DNA of 16,709 nucleotides, from assembly GCA_033763635.1 (NCBI GenBank), contig JANRKG010000481.1, positions 1 to 16,709 of the forward strand. Reading direction: 5' to 3'. This document shows positions 7,032-13,414 of the stretch, one piece after another (positions within the stretch are counted from its first letter, which is position 1; each line of letters opens with the position of its first letter). The notes below the pieces were generated by a model that worked only from the letters and a program-made list of their open reading frames with translations, ran no database searches and was not told the origin of the DNA. A program made the translations under genes and the position numbers. This stretch comes from JANRKG01 sp033763635. Its GTDB lineage: Bacteria; Cyanobacteriota; Cyanobacteriia; GCF-001939115.

Positions 7032-7745
7032 TTAGTGGGCGATCGGCTCTAAAGCGACCCGGAGGGCACCTTCAGTCGGATCGCTCACTCCCAACTGCTG
7101 CTGGGCCATGACAACCCGCGCACGAACAGCGAGATCCGGATCGGCCTGAGCCAGATGGTCAAACCGATGCAAAATTTGTGATGTCACCCCCGATGAAGTG
7201 GATGGTGCTGCTGGGTTGCCCTGCATTCCAGCTTTTGCCAGCCCTTGCAGCCCGACGATCGCCGCATACCGGATCGCCCAGTCCAGGTCTTGCAAAATTT
7301 GCAGCAGCACTTCCAGGGTTTTTTGCTGGGCGGGTTCCCGTTGCTCGTCCGGGAGTTGGCTCCAGTCCAAATCTCCCAGTCCTTTAGCAGCGGCTTTGCG
7401 GACACTGGGGGCAAAATCTGCGGCAGCGGCACTCAGCAGGGCATCCAGAGCCTGGGGGTCAGCGATCGTCGCCAATGCTCGAAAAGAGTAGGCACGGGCA
7501 CCATAGTTATAGTCATCCAGTTGTTCCAGGATGGCGGGAACTGCCACCTTTCCCAGTTTGACCAATCCCTTGACTGCGACCCCTGCCGCTTCCGGGTTGT
7601 TGTAGCCCAGTACCTTAATCAGGACCGGAATCCCTGCTTCAAGTTGGGCCTCCGTCAAAGCGCGAACGGCCTCCGTGAGTCGCGCTGGCGAGTCCGCCTG
7701 TTCGACTGCCCGAATCAGTTCTGAAGCATTAGCCGCTTGTGTCAC
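7032..7745 (-). CDS. cpcF: Phycocyanobilin lyase subunit CpcF (HEAT repeats)
   Basis: The product is one half of the CpcE/CpcF heterodimer that attaches phycocyanobilin to Cys84 of CpcA. It consists almost entirely of HEAT-type helical repeats. The family-specific segment IPVLIKVLGYNNPEAAGVAV is near residue 35 and LDDYNYGARAYSFRALATIADP near residues 68-90. These are followed by ADFAPSVRKAAAKGLGDLDW and DLDWAIRYAAIVGLQGL. The start is uncertain. The frame is open back to an ATG at 7832 inside the end of cpcE, but that extension is Cys/Phe-rich and unlike CpcF. Two GTG codons, at 7757 and 7745, both have AAGG just upstream and put about ten residues before the conserved LIRAVEQADS. The one at 7745 is used here, giving 237 residues. 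The identity is firm; the start is not. Confidence 0.88.
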   Translation of the reverse strand: MTQAANASELIRAVEQADSPARLTEAVRALTEAQLEAGIPVLIKVLGYNNPEAAGVAVKGLVKLGKVAVPAILEQLDDYNYGARAYSFRALATIADPQALDALLSAAAADFAPSVRKAAAKGLGDLDWSQLPDEQREPAQQKTLEVLLQILQDLDWAIRYAAIVGLQGLAKAGMQGNPAAPSTSSGVTSQILHRFDHLAQADPDLAVRARVVMAQQQLGVSDPTEGALRVALEPIAH

Positions 7746-7818
7746 AATCCTTGTCACAACCTTGAATGAACCAACGGATAAAAAACAAAAACAACAAAAA
7801 ATTGGATGCGCTCTGTCT

Positions 7819-8664
7819 TTAGAGGAGAGCATCCATCAGGGACATGACTTGTTGCGAAGCAGGGGAAAGCGTGGACTCGTTGGCTTCCCTCAGATGGTTT
7901 TCGAGCAAACTTCTCAATGCAATCAGCTTGAAGCTGTTTTCTACGGCTGCCTGGGCGATCGCCTCCGCTCCTGGCAAATATCCACTGGCTCCCAAATCCA
8001 TCAGCAACGTCCGCCGCAACTTCAAATCCACCGTTGGAATCGCTTTGATCAACCGTTCCCCATAAACTGGATTTCGGGTCAGAACGTGCAGGGCACGGGC
8101 CGCTGCATACTGCACCCGTGGCAGGGGATGGTGCAAAAACGGCTCAATCAGCGGAACCGCTTCCCTGGCCCGTAACGCTTCCAAGGCTTCCATTGCAGCT
8201 TCCACAGGCTGCACCGGATGAGGTCTACCGGGAACCAGCAGATTCCCCTCAACTCCTCCCTCAAGCAATTTCAGGAGGGATGGAACACAGGTTGGATCAG
8301 CTAACATCCCCAACGATTGGGCTGCGGCTTCCCGGACATAAAAATCTGAGCAATCCAGACAGTCAATTAATGCGGGAACGGCTCGACGATCGGCAAGCTT
8401 GCCCAACGCACGAGCCGCATTCCGCCGCAAGGGATATCCTCCCAATTCGGTGCGATCGGCCTCGTCTTGCAAAGCCAGGATGAGCGCGTCCACCACACGG
8501 GGTTCACCACTGGCAAACTTACCCAACCACCAGGCTGCGTAATACCGCAAGCTGACATCTGGGTCAGTAAGATTTGCGAATGCTTTTTCTAGGGTCAACG
8601 GTTCCCCAGCCTGGGGAGCGTCGGGAGTGGGTTCGGAGGAATGGGGTGGACGGGACTCCAGCAT
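7819..8664 (-). CDS. cpcE: Phycocyanobilin lyase subunit CpcE (HEAT repeats)
   Basis: A 281-residue partner of CpcF in the lyase for alpha-phycocyanin Cys84. HEAT/PBS-lyase repeats run through most of the chain: YYAAWWLGKFASGEPRVVDAL (about 40-60), LGGYPLRRNAARALGKLADRRAVPAL (about 74-99), FYVREAAAQSLGMLADPTCVPSLL, and RVQYAAARALHVLTRNPVYG. The last includes the CpcE-typical arginine-rich region before a helical C-terminus. An N-terminal tail of about 25 residues, rich in Pro, Ser and Glu, precedes the first helix; there is no clear Shine-Dalgarno sequence, so a shorter start within this tail is possible but none is better. It sits 30 bases downstream of cpcD and directly upstream of cpcF, the usual order. 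Confidence 0.93.
   Translation of the reverse strand: MLESRPPHSSEPTPDAPQAGEPLTLEKAFANLTDPDVSLRYYAAWWLGKFASGEPRVVDALILALQDEADRTELGGYPLRRNAARALGKLADRRAVPALIDCLDCSDFYVREAAAQSLGMLADPTCVPSLLKLLEGGVEGNLLVPGRPHPVQPVEAAMEALEALRAREAVPLIEPFLHHPLPRVQYAAARALHVLTRNPVYGERLIKAIPTVDLKLRRTLLMDLGASGYLPGAEAIAQAAVENSFKLIALRSLLENHLREANESTLSPASQQVMSLMDALL
7955..7962. repeat. HIP1 octamer GCGATCGC
   Basis: Perfect HIP1 site within cpcE. Confidence 0.8.
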
Positions 8665-8694
8665 GACTAAGAAGGGGCAATGAACCGAAGGAAC

Positions 8695-8973
8695 TTACTC
8701 TGCGTCTTGGTGGGCCGCTGTTGCATCTTGCTTGGCAGCCTCATCAGATAGGGATTGAATACTGACGATGCGACCGCCTAGACGATTAATGCGCTGCATC
8801 TCTTCGTTCATGCGGTTGTAAGGAACTGTGATGACAGAAGTGCCACTTTTCCGAATGGGGTAGCTGAGTTTGTCCGACTGGTAGGTTTGCCGCAATCCCT
8901 GGACTTCAAAGCGATACATTCGGGTCGCGGTATCACTGAAACTGGTACTTCCCTGGCTGTTTTGACCAAACAT
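8695..8973 (-). CDS. cpcD: Phycocyanin rod-capping linker CpcD
   Basis: A 92-residue CpcD-family linker that caps the distal end of phycocyanin rods and sits in the trimer cavity. The single CpcD domain occupies about residues 17-76: RMYRFEVQGLRQTYQSDK, SYPIRKSGTSVITVPYNRM and EMQRINRLGGRIVSIQSL. The acidic, Ala-rich tail (DEAAKQDATAAHQDAE) extends about 14 residues past the domain. The ATG has CAGGAG nine bases upstream. This is the standard CpcD, clearly different from the second CpcD-domain gene immediately upstream. It lies between that gene and cpcE. Confidence 0.93.
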   Translation of the reverse strand: MFGQNSQGSTSFSDTATRMYRFEVQGLRQTYQSDKLSYPIRKSGTSVITVPYNRMNEEMQRINRLGGRIVSIQSLSDEAAKQDATAAHQDAE

Positions 8974-9015
8974 GGGTAGAACTCCTGAGTGGGTTAACCA
9001 AAAGAATCATAGAAA

Positions 9016-9040
9016 CGCTACCCACTGAATCGGGGTAGCG
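9016..9040 (-). promoter_or_regulatory. Intercistronic hairpin between the two CpcD-domain genes
   Basis: CGCTACCC (9016-9023) and GGGTAGCG (9033-9040) form a perfect 8-base stem with a 9-base loop, 42 bases after the upstream stop. On the transcribed strand it is followed by TTTCTATGATTCTTTT, which is T-rich but interrupted. It may be a partial terminator or an mRNA 3'-end stabiliser that reduces read-through into cpcD-cpcE-cpcF. Confidence 0.6.
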
Positions 9041-9082
9041 GTGATCTAGGCATTACAAGATTGGTCCGAGGGCGAACTTAGG

Positions 9083-9322
9083 TTAGGCAGGGGTCACGCT
9101 GACGATTCTGCTGCCCGTGCGCTGAATTTGTTGCATTCTGGGCAGCATTTGCTCGAAGGGTACGAGGAACGCAGTGCTACCATGACGCACACTGGGATAA
9201 CCCGGTTGGCAAATGCTGGTGACTTCCAGACGATACATCCGACCGCTCTCTTCACGAGAACCCCCCAGGCAAGCTGTGGGAGTTGCCTTCAAAGAGACTG
9301 AGCTAAAGCTAGCGTTGGACAT
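9083..9322 (-). CDS. Stand-alone CpcD-domain linker derived from a CpcC C-terminus
   Basis: A 79-residue protein consisting of a short N-terminus and one CpcD domain (about residues 20-79). By hand alignment the last 62 residues match the C-terminus of the neighbouring CpcC at 43 positions, including YRLEV, QPGYP, LVPFEQMLP and the terminal IVSVTPA. The true CpcD in this operon is much less alike. Even the LGGS hinge that joins the two CpcC domains is kept. It has a good Shine-Dalgarno (GAGGAG, 11 bases before ATG) and no disruption, so it looks functional. It carries two cysteines (C18, C38) not found at the matching CpcC positions. It could cap rods, compete with the CpcC C-terminus, or terminate shorter rods. 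It could also be a remnant of a second cpcC; a REP/BIME-like element lies just upstream. Confidence 0.85.
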   Translation of the reverse strand: MSNASFSSVSLKATPTACLGGSREESGRMYRLEVTSICQPGYPSVRHGSTAFLVPFEQMLPRMQQIQRTGSRIVSVTPA

Positions 9323-9379
9323 GATGAAAATAGCTCCTCGTAAAATTGCACAAAAAAAGAATCGTAACCAAACTCTTTC

Positions 9380-9522
9380 AATCCCCTCCTGGGAGGGGTG
9401 GCCGTAGGCCGGGGTGGGTCAGGGGAGCGGGAGATCGCCCCTTATTTTGAAGGACCCCTTATTCTGAAATTGCCTTCTTTCTCCACCACCAGACCCACCC
9501 CTACCCCTCCCAGGAGGGGATT
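9380..9522. repeat. REP/BIME-like palindromic element, copy 2, inside the cpc operon
   Basis: It has the same architecture as 3510-3632. The left end (9380-9398) is identical to copy 1, the left mini-hairpin reads GGCC-GTA-GGCC (9400-9410) instead of GCCC-GCA-GGGC, and the right end (9504-9522) is the exact inverse of the left. The shared part continues through GGGGTGGGTCAGGGGAG, after which the centre differs completely and is 20 bases longer. It lies between cpcC and the stand-alone CpcD gene, so the operon must be transcribed through it. Confidence 0.8.
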
Positions 9523-9566
9523 ATGATTTGGGGATGGGATGGAGACCTTGAGCCAGGAGGGAGAAG

Positions 9567-9605
9567 AAACCCTTTTTCACGGAAAAAAGGGTTGAAAAAG
9601 GGTTT
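9567..9605 (-). promoter_or_regulatory. Hairpin with two alternative pairings, just after cpcC
   Basis: A perfect 12-base inverted repeat (AAACCCTTTTTC at 9567-9578, GAAAAAGGGTTT at 9594-9605) begins 12 bases after the cpcC stop. The loop contains a second copy of the 5' strand, so on the transcript AACCCTTTTT (9593-9584) can pair instead with AAAAAGGGTT (9577-9568), giving 10 pairs and a 6-base loop. No T-run follows, so it is more likely a stability or attenuation element than a simple terminator. Confidence 0.65.
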
Positions 9606-9617
9606 GTCAGGTGAGTT

Positions 9618-10493
9618 TTACGCAGGGGTGACGCTGACGATCTTGCCGCCCATGCGGTGGATCTGTTGCATCTTGGGCAGCATTTGTTCAAAGGGAACCA
9701 GATAGGCTACATTGCTGCGACGTACCTTGGGATATCCCGGTTGAGCAATACCAGACACTTCTAAGCGATAAATCCGCCCGCCTTCGCCGTAGGAACCACC
9801 CAGAGCCTTGCTGGGGGTGTCAGTAGATTGAGCACCCTGGAACCCACCCGTAGAACCTGCGGTAGTCGGCTTGATGATCGTGGAAGCCCGGTTCTGAGCC
9901 AGTTCCCGGAAGAGGTGGGGAGTTTTGCCTTCTGCCTGTGCCCGATCGCTATTGGCATAACCGCGATAGAGGCGGAACATGCGAGTAAACCCAGTGGTCC
10001 GCACTCCAGGGGTAACAGAGAATCCCCGGTAATAGGGCACTACGTTGTTGCCAAAGCTTTCGTCATATTCGACGCTATCGATGTAAGAATCGATTTCCGC
10101 ATCGTAGCCCTGTTCGTTATAAACGTTCAGATGGTAGTTGATCTCAGATTCTTCGTAGGGTGCCCGTCCCAACAAATGCTTATAGTTCAACTCGATAAAG
10201 CGAGTATTGGAATTGCGGTAGAGAAATTTGTTTTTGTATAGCTCTGACTTAGCAACTGCCCGCACAAACTCCCTCACCGTGATGTTGCCCTGGCGGAGTT
10301 GCGACTCGGCATTCACCAGACGCTCGGACTGCATCACATAGTCATTTCCTAAAACCTGGCGATAAACCGCCCGGATGACGGTTTGCACATCATCCTCTGT
10401 CCAATCAGGCCGTAATTCGACCCGTGTAGTATCAAAAGCGGAGACTCCGAGCCTGCCTGCTGATGCCAAGTTGGCTGCCACTAAACCGCTCAT
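9618..10493 (-). CDS. cpcC: Phycocyanin-associated rod linker CpcC
   Basis: A 291-residue (about 32 kDa) linker that joins phycocyanin hexamers into rods. The N-terminal PBS-linker domain (about residues 25-155) shows VELRPDWTEDDVQTVIRAVYRQVLGNDY, ITVREFVRAVAKSELY, RFIELNYKHLLGRAPYEESE and FGNNVVPYYRGF. A Gly/Ser/Thr-rich linker at about residues 200-228 leads to a CpcD domain (about 232-291) ending in IVSVTPA. The ATG has GGGAG about eight bases upstream. It follows cpcA by 137 bases, including a hairpin, and is followed by another hairpin and a REP/BIME-like element. It is the only full rod linker in the window; with CpcD and the stand-alone CpcD-domain protein it sets rod length. Confidence 0.96.
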   Translation of the reverse strand: MSGLVAANLASAGRLGVSAFDTTRVELRPDWTEDDVQTVIRAVYRQVLGNDYVMQSERLVNAESQLRQGNITVREFVRAVAKSELYKNKFLYRNSNTRFIELNYKHLLGRAPYEESEINYHLNVYNEQGYDAEIDSYIDSVEYDESFGNNVVPYYRGFSVTPGVRTTGFTRMFRLYRGYANSDRAQAEGKTPHLFRELAQNRASTIIKPTTAGSTGGFQGAQSTDTPSKALGGSYGEGGRIYRLEVSGIAQPGYPKVRRSNVAYLVPFEQMLPKMQQIHRMGGKIVSVTPA

Positions 10494-10539
10494 GCCTATT
10501 CTCCCAAACGCAAGATTTTACAAAAATTTGTATCAACAA

Positions 10540-10615
10540 AAACAGTTAAAACAATGCCCGGAAAAATTAGTAACTGCTCGTCTGAAAAACCAACATTCAC
10601 CAATTCTTCCGGGCA
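10540..10615 (-). terminator. Attenuator-type stem-loop between cpcA and cpcC
   Basis: TGCCCGGAA (10555-10563) and TTCCGGGCA (10607-10615) form nine perfect pairs, extended by four A-T pairs after one mismatch, with a 33-base loop. In the transcript it starts 15 bases after the cpcA stop and is followed by ATTGTTTTAACTGTTTTT, an interrupted T-run. Similar stem-loops after cpcA in other cyanobacteria are thought to make the cpcBA message far more abundant than the linker message. Partial termination is the likely role here. Confidence 0.75.
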
Positions 10616-10630
10616 AATACCCTCAGGAAA

Positions 10631-11119
10631 CTAGCTCAGGGCATTGATTGCGTAGTCGATGTAAGCATTGGCTTCAACAGCAGCTTGTCCAGTGATACCG
10701 TGGTTAGCCTTGATGTACTTCAGGGCTTCAACGTACCAGCTATTGGACAGGTCGAAAGTGCGGTGCATTTCGTCCAGACCAGCCAGCAGGAACTCATCCA
10801 TGGGGCCACTGCCACCAGCAACCAGGCAGTAGGTAATGATCCGAACATAGTAGCCGATGTCCCGAGCACACTTGGACTTGCCACGAGAGTCAGAAGCGAA
10901 GTTTGCACCTTGCTGCTGAGTGGTGTAAGGGAACTTTTGATAAACAGCGTTTGCAGCGCCATCGATCAATTGTTGAGCCTTGCTGGTCAGGGCGCGAGCT
11001 GCTTCCATTGCAGCAGCAGCACGCTCGTAGCGACCAAATACTTGGTGCATTTCAGCATTGCTCAGAAAACGGCCTTGAGTATCAGCAGCAGCAATTGCTT
11101 CAGTAATGGGGGTCTTCAT
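10631..11119 (-). CDS. cpcA: C-phycocyanin alpha subunit
   Basis: A 162-residue alpha phycocyanin, exact family length. It is a globin-like phycobiliprotein that binds one phycocyanobilin at Cys84, visible in GKSKCARDIGYYVR; Asp87, the usual chromophore-contacting residue, is present. It starts MKTPITEAIAAADTQGRFLS and ends AIDYAINALS-like (IDYAINALS). AGGGAGATAT precedes the ATG with about 12 bases between. It pairs with CpcB to form (alpha-beta)3 trimers and hexamers in the peripheral rods. It follows cpcB by 145 bases in the usual cpcBA order and is followed by an attenuator-like hairpin. Its chromophore is attached by the CpcE/CpcF lyase encoded downstream. Confidence 0.98.
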   Translation of the reverse strand: MKTPITEAIAAADTQGRFLSNAEMHQVFGRYERAAAAMEAARALTSKAQQLIDGAANAVYQKFPYTTQQQGANFASDSRGKSKCARDIGYYVRIITYCLVAGGSGPMDEFLLAGLDEMHRTFDLSNSWYVEALKYIKANHGITGQAAVEANAYIDYAINALS

Positions 11120-11264
11120 TGTTGAGATATCTCCCTAATTATTGTTGACGTTCAAAATTAGTGTTCAAAAGGGCTATCGGCTTAAAAACCGTTTGCCACA
11201 AGTTATTGATGCGTAGAGAAATCAGCTCTTCACTGCATCAGATAAAGCGAATTGCAAAAAGCAA

Positions 11265-11783
11265 TTAAGCAACCGCAGAAGCAGCGCGATCGAAGTAGCT
11301 AGCCAATTCAGACATCAGAGCAGAGCAATCACCCTTGCTGATCCCGCTGGGGTCGTTAGCGATTGCAATTGCAGCGTCCTTCATCTTGGAAACACCAGCA
11401 GCAACGGAACCACCAGGAACGCCCAGAGCTTGGTAGGTTTCACGCAGACCGTTCAGGCAGCGATCGTCCAGAACACTGGAGTCACCAGCGATCATGGCGT
11501 AGGTTACGTAGCGCAGGATGATTTCCATGTCGCGCAAGCAAGCAGCCATCCGACGGTTGGTGTAAGCATTTCCACCGGGTTGGATCAGTTGGGGCTGTTC
11601 TTCGAACAGAGCGCGAGCCGCGTTAGCAACGATGGTGGAAGCGTTTCCGGTTACACGGTTAACGGTATCCAAGCGCTTGTTGCCTTCTTTAACCATGTTG
11701 GTCAGAGCATCAAGTTGGGCGGTGCTCAAAAATTCACCCTTGGCATCAGCCTGAGATACAACCTTGGCGAATGCATCTAACAT
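11265..11783 (-). CDS. cpcB: C-phycocyanin beta subunit
   Basis: A 172-residue beta phycocyanin, exact family length. It binds two phycocyanobilins, at Cys82 (RMAACLRDMEI) and Cys153 (SKGDCSALMSEL). Asn72 in QPGGNAYTN is the residue methylated by CpcM in other cyanobacteria. The chain starts MLDAFAKVVSQADAKGEFLS. A strong Shine-Dalgarno TAGGAGAG lies about eight bases before the ATG. It is the first gene of the cpc operon, preceded by a 675-base gene-free leader, so its mRNA probably has a long 5' untranslated region. The CpcS/CpcT-type lyases that would load Cys82 and Cys153 are not in this window. Confidence 0.98.
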   Translation of the reverse strand: MLDAFAKVVSQADAKGEFLSTAQLDALTNMVKEGNKRLDTVNRVTGNASTIVANAARALFEEQPQLIQPGGNAYTNRRMAACLRDMEIILRYVTYAMIAGDSSVLDDRCLNGLRETYQALGVPGGSVAAGVSKMKDAAIAIANDPSGISKGDCSALMSELASYFDRAASAVA

Positions 11784-12458
11784 GGATTTCTCTCCTAATT
11801 ATCTTGTGAGTTTGGTTGCGATGAGTTCAAAACTGAGATTTCATCTATCGGCGGAACCCTAACGCGCGAACCTGATTGCTTCAGGTAACTTGCTTCAGGT
11901 GTCCCCTTGAAGGAACCAGACTGCCAGCCTTCGAAAACCACGCTGCAAAACCACGCTGCAAAACCGTCCCATACACCCCAGTCACCTCACCCGATCTCCT
12001 CATGAAGTTTCATTATGAAAACCGAATTAAGGTTGGACTAAGGAATTCTGAGAAAAACCTCTTTGTTGTATGAGAGAACTTAAAACTTGGTAAAGCCGCT
12101 TTTGGTTAATGTTTGTCTGTCATCTATACCCTTCAGGTTATTTTTATACAATGCGGCAAGGTCATTGTTTGTTACAAGTTATTAAAATGTACAAATCTGT
12201 GCGAAATGATCGCCGAACTCCTTACGGGAAAAGCATTTCAGATGTTTTTAAGTGAAGCAAAAAGATACTCTTCTTTACAATTGTGCTGAAAATTAATACA
12301 TGCTACTGAAGTCAATATCTTTTTAATTTTTCTTAACTTTTCCCTTAAGGCTGATCCGGTAAGGGTTCTAACCTTTCAGCCCAACAGTAGTCTTAAAATA
12401 AGATTGCGAATTGTAAAGCTCCCTCACGAAGCCCTAAGTCTTAAGTTTTATAAAGTAA
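11784..12458 (-). promoter_or_regulatory. Long AT-rich leader and promoter region of the cpc operon
   Basis: There is no credible gene in these 675 bases. The plus-strand frame 11876-12073 looks like chance. On the minus strand a TATAAA box (12148-12143) has a poor -35 (CAAACA, 12171-12166) at 17 bases. If used, transcription would start near 12136 and leave a leader of about 350 bases. Plus-strand GTTACAAG-TT-ATTAAAAT (12171-12188) loosely resembles the HLR1 direct repeat bound by the light regulator RpaB and would overlap that -35. Nearer cpcB are a 14-base-period repeat of TTGCTTCAGGT (11876-11886, 11890-11900) and a 13-base repeat at 11934-11959. ACCTGAAG on the transcribed strand occurs three times (about 11886, 11900, 12138). 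The promoter is a candidate only. The region must also hold the 3' end of the upstream RluD gene, for which no clear terminator is visible. Confidence 0.5.
11934..11959. repeat. 13-base tandem repeat in the cpcB leader
   Basis: AAAACCACGCTGC occurs twice without a gap (11934-11946, 11947-11959), followed by a partial third AAAACC. It lies about 150 bases upstream of the cpcB start, within the likely untranslated leader. Confidence 0.7.
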
Positions 12459-13376
12459 TTAGCGTCTTAAGGTGGTAATTAATTGGCTGAAAGCCTTAGA
12501 GGGAGGGGCAATCACCTCAATTAATTCATTGCTGACAGGATGTTGCAGGGTGAGCTTCCAGGCATGCAATGCCTGCCCCGGTAACTTGCCAGCAGTCGTT
12601 TTCCCGGAACTGTAAACTGGATCACCTAATAGCGGATGCCCCATCTGAGCGCTATGAACGCGAATTTGATGGGTGCGTCCGGTCTCTAGCTGAAAATCCA
12701 TCAAGGTGTAGTTTCCCAGCCGTTCCCGGACCTGCCAGTGGGTGATTGCAGGTCGTCCGCCTTTTTCTTCGGTCACGATCGCCATTTTCTTGCGATCGAC
12801 TGGATGGCGACCGATGGGCAGGTTAATCGTGCCCCGTTCTGTCTTCGGAACCCCATGCACAATTCCCAGGTACTCTCGACGGGCAGTTTTCGCCTTCATC
12901 TGGGCCTGAAGGTGCTGGTGAGCCTGATCGGTTTTGGCAATGACGATCGCCCCACTCGTGTCCTTATCCAGCCGATGCACGATACCAGGCCGCTGGATGC
13001 CTCCAATTCCCGGCAAATGGGGGCAATGGGCTAACAGGGCATTCACCAGCGTTCCTGCCTCATGACCGGGGGCTGGATGCACAACCAACCCGACAGGCTT
13101 ATTCAAAATCAGCAAATGCTCATCTTCGTAAAGAATTTCCAGGGGCATCGCTTCCGCTTGCAGTTCCAGCGGTTTCGCGGGGGGCACCGTCACCTGGAGC
13201 CGATCGCCCCCTTGCAGCAGGGCTTTCTTCGACGTACAAACCACCCCATTCACCTGCACCTGACCCTGCTCAATCAACTTTTGCAGCCGCGATCGAGACA
13301 GGTCAGGAAACTGCTCTGCTAAGTAGCGATCGAGGCGTGTGTTTGAAGATTGGCAGAGATGCTCAAAAATTTGCAT
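12459..13376 (-). CDS. rluD: RluA/RluD-family pseudouridine synthase
   Basis: A 305-residue rRNA pseudouridine synthase of the RluA family. An N-terminal S4 RNA-binding domain (about residues 13-60, RLDRYLAEQFPDLSRSRLQKL) precedes the catalytic domain. The latter contains HRLDKDTSG with the catalytic Asp at residue 137, plus LNKPVGLVVHPAPGH, and near the C-terminus TGRTHQIRVH and GHPLLGDPVY. The S4 domain and layout match RluD, which in E. coli modifies 23S rRNA helix 69; the exact target sites here are inferred. No clear Shine-Dalgarno precedes the ATG. It is the last gene of a minus-strand run (pirin, rsmE, TPR, this gene) and lies 38 bases after the TPR gene. The cpc leader follows. Confidence 0.92.
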   Translation of the reverse strand: MQIFEHLCQSSNTRLDRYLAEQFPDLSRSRLQKLIEQGQVQVNGVVCTSKKALLQGGDRLQVTVPPAKPLELQAEAMPLEILYEDEHLLILNKPVGLVVHPAPGHEAGTLVNALLAHCPHLPGIGGIQRPGIVHRLDKDTSGAIVIAKTDQAHQHLQAQMKAKTARREYLGIVHGVPKTERGTINLPIGRHPVDRKKMAIVTEEKGGRPAITHWQVRERLGNYTLMDFQLETGRTHQIRVHSAQMGHPLLGDPVYSSGKTTAGKLPGQALHAWKLTLQHPVSNELIEVIAPPSKAFSQLITTLRR

Positions 13377-13414
13377 AGAGGGAAATGGGTAATCGGAAAT
13401 CTCCTAAGTTCCCA

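Noticed and set aside
7746..7832. ATG at 7832 as the cpcF start
   Set aside because: The extra 29 residues (Cys/Phe-rich) are unlike any CpcF N-terminus I know, and the DNA is an AT-rich spacer; the nearby GTG codons fit the family better.
11876..12073. 65-codon plus-strand frame in the cpc leader
   Set aside because: No family resemblance and no ribosome site; it covers short tandem repeats and runs against the operon.
12392..12403. Short palindrome TCTTAAAATAAGA-type as an RluD-gene terminator
   Set aside because: Only five A-T-rich pairs with a three-base loop and no T-run; too weak to call.
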